Shown: positions 60,920 through 64,000 of the stretch, piece after piece
Numbering within the stretch: position 1 is the stretch's first letter
Layout of the letters: the number at the start of each line of letters is the position of its first letter
From: Nannocystis bainbridge
GTDB lineage: Bacteria > Myxococcota_A > Polyangia > Nannocystales > Nannocystaceae
Length of the DNA: 64,000 nt
NCBI RefSeq assembly: GCF_028368995.1
Contig: NZ_JAQNDL010000003.1
Coordinates: forward strand, 2,418,001-2,482,000
Direction of reading: 5' to 3'
The notes under the pieces: generated by a model
Seen by the model: the letters and a program-made list of their open reading frames with translations, nothing else
Database searches by the model: none
What the model was told of the DNA's origin: nothing
Translations under genes and position numbers: made by a program

Positions 60920-62334
60920 ATGCGGGCGACGACGTCGCACAGCCCGGCCTCGACCTGGCACGCGACCACCGGGCCGATCGGCTTGTAGGCGGCAGGCGCC
61001 TCCTCGATCCGCCGCTCCTCACGGAGGGTGATGCAGTCGACCCCGGCGAGCCCGAGGTCCCCGGTCTCGCGCCCGCGCCGACCCATCTCGAAGCGAGAGG
61101 TCGCGCGCCCGGCCCCGTGCGACGCCGAGCCGAGCAATTGCGGCGACCCGCGCCCGACCAGCAGATACGAGGCCGCGCCCATCGACCCGGGGATGATCAC
61201 CGGCTGCTCGACCCCGGCCGGGCACGCGCCCTTGCGGGTGATCCATCGCTTCGCCGCGCCTTCCACGGGCAGCGTGATGTTGTGCGGCAGGTCGTACACG
61301 AGCGGCGCGGCGACCTCGCCGAACAGCTCGCGCAGGCGCTGCCGCAGCAGCTCGGCCAGCAGCAGACGGTTGAGGAACCCGTAGTTCGCTGCCGTCGCCT
61401 CCGCCTGCATGTAGCCGGCGACGGCCTCGGGCTGATCCGCCAGCGACAGCGAGAACAGCCCCTCCGGCGGGAACTTCTGGCCCTTCGGCCACAGGCCGCG
61501 CGCCCGGTCGCGCCACAGCGCGCCGACGTGCTTGCCGACCCCGCGCGAACCCGAGTGGATCATGATCGCCACCTGCCCTGCGCGCACGTTCCACTGCCAC
61601 GCGCGGGCCCGGTCGACCACCTCCTCGACCACCTGGATCTCGACGAAGTGATTGCCGCCGCCGATCGTCGCCAGCCCGCCGTCGCGCACCACCCCCTCCT
61701 CCGGCACGATGTCCTCGGGCGCCCAGCGCGGATCGCCGTCCAGCCCGCCGCCCAGGTGCACGCGATCGATCTCCCGCTCGAGCTGATCCAGGTCGCACCG
61801 CGCCAGCTGCCCCAGCGGCCGCCGGCGCACCGCCGACAGCCACCCGGCCAGCCCCTCGCGGAACAGCCCCTGCATCGCCTCGGCCGTCATCGGCAGGTCG
61901 CGCGACGAGAAGAAGTAGTCGCCCTTGAGCCGCTCGACCAGCACATCGCGCTTGGCCAGCAGCTGCTCGGCGGTCAGATCGACCACGTGCAGCCGCATCC
62001 CGCAATTGATGTCGGTGCCGACCGCCGCGGGCACGACGATCCCCTCGGTCTCGACGATCGAACCGATCGCCACGCCGGCGTCGCCCGGATGAAAGTCGGG
62101 CGACGCGCGTACCGTCGTCACGCCGCCGCCCGCCGGGTGGCGCAGCGCGGCCAGTCCGGCCAGCTGGCGCAGCGCCTTGGCTTCGATCGGGAAATCGTCG
62201 GGGAGCAGCACCTCCCCCGCCGGCGCATCGGCGACGTCCTTGAGCCGCACCCGGTACACTCGACCGTCGCGCTCGACATGGAGGCCCTCGCGCGCGAGCG
62301 CGGCGAAGACCCGTTGCAAGTTCTTTGGCTGCAT
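60892..62334 (-). CDS. rtcB: RNA-splicing ligase RtcB
   Basis: A 480-aa 3'-phosphate RNA ligase that joins RNA 2',3'-cyclic phosphate or 3'-phosphate ends to 5'-OH ends using GTP and Mn2+. Conserved sites: VPAAVGTDINCGMRL (Asp and Cys Mn ligands), TIGGGNHFVEIQ (Asn-His), MIHSGSRGVGKHV, PGSMGAASYLLVG and SASHGAGRATSR with the His that becomes guanylylated. It is full length and ends at the normal tail. Start at 62334 (MQPKNLQRVF) fits the family; upstream in-frame sequence is non-homologous. No archease (its activator) or RtcA gene is adjacent. It may repair RNA cut by ribotoxins. Confidence 0.97.
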   Translation of the reverse strand: MQPKNLQRVFAALAREGLHVERDGRVYRVRLKDVADAPAGEVLLPDDFPIEAKALRQLAGLAALRHPAGGGVTTVRASPDFHPGDAGVAIGSIVETEGIVVPAAVGTDINCGMRLHVVDLTAEQLLAKRDVLVERLKGDYFFSSRDLPMTAEAMQGLFREGLAGWLSAVRRRPLGQLARCDLDQLEREIDRVHLGGGLDGDPRWAPEDIVPEEGVVRDGGLATIGGGNHFVEIQVVEEVVDRARAWQWNVRAGQVAIMIHSGSRGVGKHVGALWRDRARGLWPKGQKFPPEGLFSLSLADQPEAVAGYMQAEATAANYGFLNRLLLAELLRQRLRELFGEVAAPLVYDLPHNITLPVEGAAKRWITRKGACPAGVEQPVIIPGSMGAASYLLVGRGSPQLLGSASHGAGRATSRFEMGRRGRETGDLGLAGVDCITLREERRIEEAPAAYKPIGPVVACQVEAGLCDVVARMRPLMTFKA

Positions 62335-62841
62335 AGACACTGGGCTCCTGCGCACGCGTCGGCCCACGCGCGAGCATTGCGTCGCGTCGCCTCTCGCGGC
62401 GCGCGACGTGCCTGTGCGACCTGACCCTCGGGGCCGTGTCGTGACGCACAGGTCCAATCCACCCCGACGCGACGGACAGCCGTGCATCAGGGCCCAGAGA
62501 ATTCCGAGCAGCAGCCGCGGAACGGCGAGGAAGTTACGAGCAGCCCTCCTCGAAGTCAAGCCCGATCGCGGCAGCGCGACCTCGAGCCCGACCACGACCT
62601 CTCGCGAATCAATCTGTCCTTCGAGACACATCAAAACCGCGACTCGCCGCTGCCCTCTCACCTTCTGCCTCCGCGTGTCTCACCACCCGACATCGAGGCA
62701 TGACTCTGCGGCTCGCGCTTCGGCACCAACGACCTCCTCTTCGCCTCAGCGCATCGCGCATGCCCGCGGAGCATCGCTTCCATCCCGCACGACGCGTCAC
62801 CGCCCCACCGCTTCGCCCCTGCACCAATCAGCCGCGAGCTC
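62335..62841. other. gap without a gene
   Basis: About 500 bp between rtcB and the convergent-looking neighbour on the same strand. The sequence is C-rich on the plus strand, with several chance frames, one weak AATCTGTCCTTCGAGACAC element (around 62608) reminiscent of a degenerate 14-bp unit and no clear promoter. Confidence 0.45.
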
Positions 62842-63999
62842 TCACCGCGTCGCCTGTCCCTTCGCACACGCCTTCACCAGCTCGGGCGCCGCCGGCTCGC
62901 GGCGCCACCACCCGGCCTCGCCCGGGCGCGTGAACGTGTAGCGCCAGAACTGCACCCGCACGTGCGACGGCCCTTCCAGCAGCGGCGTGGCGAAGAAACC
63001 CTGCGCTCGCTCCGGCTCCTCGCACAGCGTCGTCAGCAGCCGGCGCACGTACCCCGGCGGCGCACGTCGAGCCCGCAGCCCGTAGAACCACAGCATGAAG
63101 TCGAGCCGCGGCTGATGCGGCGCCACCCACGGCGGAGCCCGATCGAGCGGACCCGGCTTGTAGAACATGCCATACGTCCGCCACGCCCCGGCCTCGAAGC
63201 CCGCGAACTCCGGCTCGACGCGCACGCGGGTGATCTGCGCGAACAGGTGATACGCGTTGAACACGTGCCACGGGGCCGCGCACCGCTGCAGCGCCGTCGC
63301 CCACCGCCCGGCCCCGGCGCCGAGCTCGACCCGCGCCGTCGCCAGCGACAGCGTCACGTACACCAGCGCGAACGCGGCCACGAGCCCGGCGCGCAGCCGC
63401 GGCCACGCCGGCGCGCGCACCTCCTCGCGCGGCAGCAGCACCCGCCCCCACACCGAGCGCCCCGGCAGCCGCGCGTACAGCCACAGTAGGTCCGCGTCGC
63501 GCAGCATGAAGAGGTGCAGCGTCAGCGCCAGCCACACGAAGAACCCGTAGTTCGCGGTCGCCAGGTTCAGCGCCTGAAACCCCGTCAGCACCACCAGCGC
63601 GATCAGCCGCCCGCGCCGGCCGCAGAACAGCAGCACCGGCGCCACCAGCTCGGCCACCAGCGTCGCCCGGCTCTCGAGCGCGTGCCACCAGCCGGGCAGG
63701 TGATGGGCGAACCACGCCACTGGCGTCGGCAGCGGCGCCGTCTCGTAATAATAGGACATGGCGCTGCCGTCCAGCCAATCGCCGAGCGGCGAGCCCCACT
63801 TGGCCAGGCCTGACTCGAAGTACAGCTTGAACGCCGCGAACAGCAGCAGCAGGTGCGCCGTCGCCTGCGGCCGGTCGCGCGGCAGCAGCAGCGCCAGCAC
63901 CCCGCACTCGACCAGCAGGCTGTCCCACTGGAACTGCAGGAACGGCGCGCCGACGCTGACGAACGAGAGATACAGCAGCGTGGCGATCGCCAGCCCCAC
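62842..63999 (-). CDS. lipase maturation factor-like membrane protein, partial (5' end outside window)
   Basis: At least 385 residues of a multi-pass membrane protein of the lipase maturation factor family, cut at its N-terminus by the window edge. Family-like segments: FLQFQWDSLLVECGVLALLL, KLYFESGLAKWGSPLGDWLD, SYYYETAPLPTPVAWFAHH, LNLATANYGFFVWLALTLHL, FAGFEAGAWRTYGMFYKPG and the terminal RVQFWRYTFTRP. Eukaryotic LMF1 assists lipase folding in the ER; bacterial homologues are of unknown function. At least six membrane helices are visible. The last 100 residues are soluble. Confidence 0.82.
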   Translation of the reverse strand: MGLAIATLLYLSFVSVGAPFLQFQWDSLLVECGVLALLLPRDRPQATAHLLLLFAAFKLYFESGLAKWGSPLGDWLDGSAMSYYYETAPLPTPVAWFAHHLPGWWHALESRATLVAELVAPVLLFCGRRGRLIALVVLTGFQALNLATANYGFFVWLALTLHLFMLRDADLLWLYARLPGRSVWGRVLLPREEVRAPAWPRLRAGLVAAFALVYVTLSLATARVELGAGAGRWATALQRCAAPWHVFNAYHLFAQITRVRVEPEFAGFEAGAWRTYGMFYKPGPLDRAPPWVAPHQPRLDFMLWFYGLRARRAPPGYVRRLLTTLCEEPERAQGFFATPLLEGPSHVRVQFWRYTFTRPGEAGWWRREPAAPELVKACAKGQATR

Positions 64000-64000
64000 A

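Overview
The window is a very GC-rich chromosomal segment, most likely from a myxobacterium, and I would guess from the Nannocystis/Enhygromyxa/Plesiocystis side of the group. Evidence: a MYXO-CTERM-type tail on a two-vWA surface protein (36582-38837); two tandem lipoproteins built from the Cys-rich DUF4215 repeats expanded in myxobacteria (49329-52532); fibro-slime lipoproteins with Thr/Gly/Asp-rich stalks; two large Ser/Thr protein kinases; and many lipoproteins with Thr/Ser-rich linkers. The species call is inference. No rRNA, tRNA, CRISPR array, prophage or transposase gene was seen.

Layout. 0-9 kb: small lipoproteins, a GST, an SRPBCC membrane protein, secA, an LD-carboxypeptidase, a SecD-head lipoprotein and a Maf/YceF pyrophosphatase. 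9-15.4 kb: a winged-helix protein and two Ser/Thr kinases, one a kinase-ATPase-TPR giant. 15.5-20 kb: an enoyl-CoA hydratase-like protein and an XdhC / lipoprotein / MocA-like cluster. 20-26.3 kb: two lipoproteins, then a translationally coupled operon of a heterodimeric ABC exporter and an HtrA protease. 26.4-33.8 kb: thioredoxin reductase, a CPXCG mini-protein, a NarL-type regulator, a DUF5916 outer-membrane protein and an isocitrate/isopropylmalate dehydrogenase-family enzyme. 33.8-44 kb: a HelD-like helicase, the vWA surface protein, an M28 peptidase coupled to a COG2509 flavoprotein, and a lipoprotein with two CxCH motifs. 44-49 kb: an MNIO (DUF692)/DUF2063 pair, a gluzincin lipoprotein, DUF1802 and an MFS transporter. 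49-61 kb: mostly secreted or lipid-anchored proteins, a MarR-controlled beta-lactamase-fold hydrolase, and a zone of gene decay (56.4-58.0 kb). 61-64 kb: RtcB RNA ligase and a lipase-maturation-factor-like membrane protein cut by the window edge.

The most striking non-genic signal is a family of short palindromes, core near GGACATGTCC, phased at exactly 14 bp (CATG to CATG). Full arrays of 5-7 units lie at 3018, 17183, 26458, 29784, 33772, 41315 and 44035. Five of the seven sit between the 3' ends of convergent genes, where neighbouring units pair into hairpins; one hairpin (33818-33855) has the form of a bidirectional intrinsic terminator. One array lies in frame inside the COG2509 flavoprotein gene. 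Two- and three-unit copies occur in protein linkers, and in two places a likely start codon lies inside a unit. This looks like a dispersed repeat used as, or mistaken for, terminators; a binding protein or mobilising enzyme is not visible here.

Regulation that can be read directly: a 20-bp perfect palindrome exactly fills the -35/-10 spacer of the hydrolase promoter divergent from a MarR gene (54083-54112), and matching promoter and terminator elements flank both fibro-slime paralogues.
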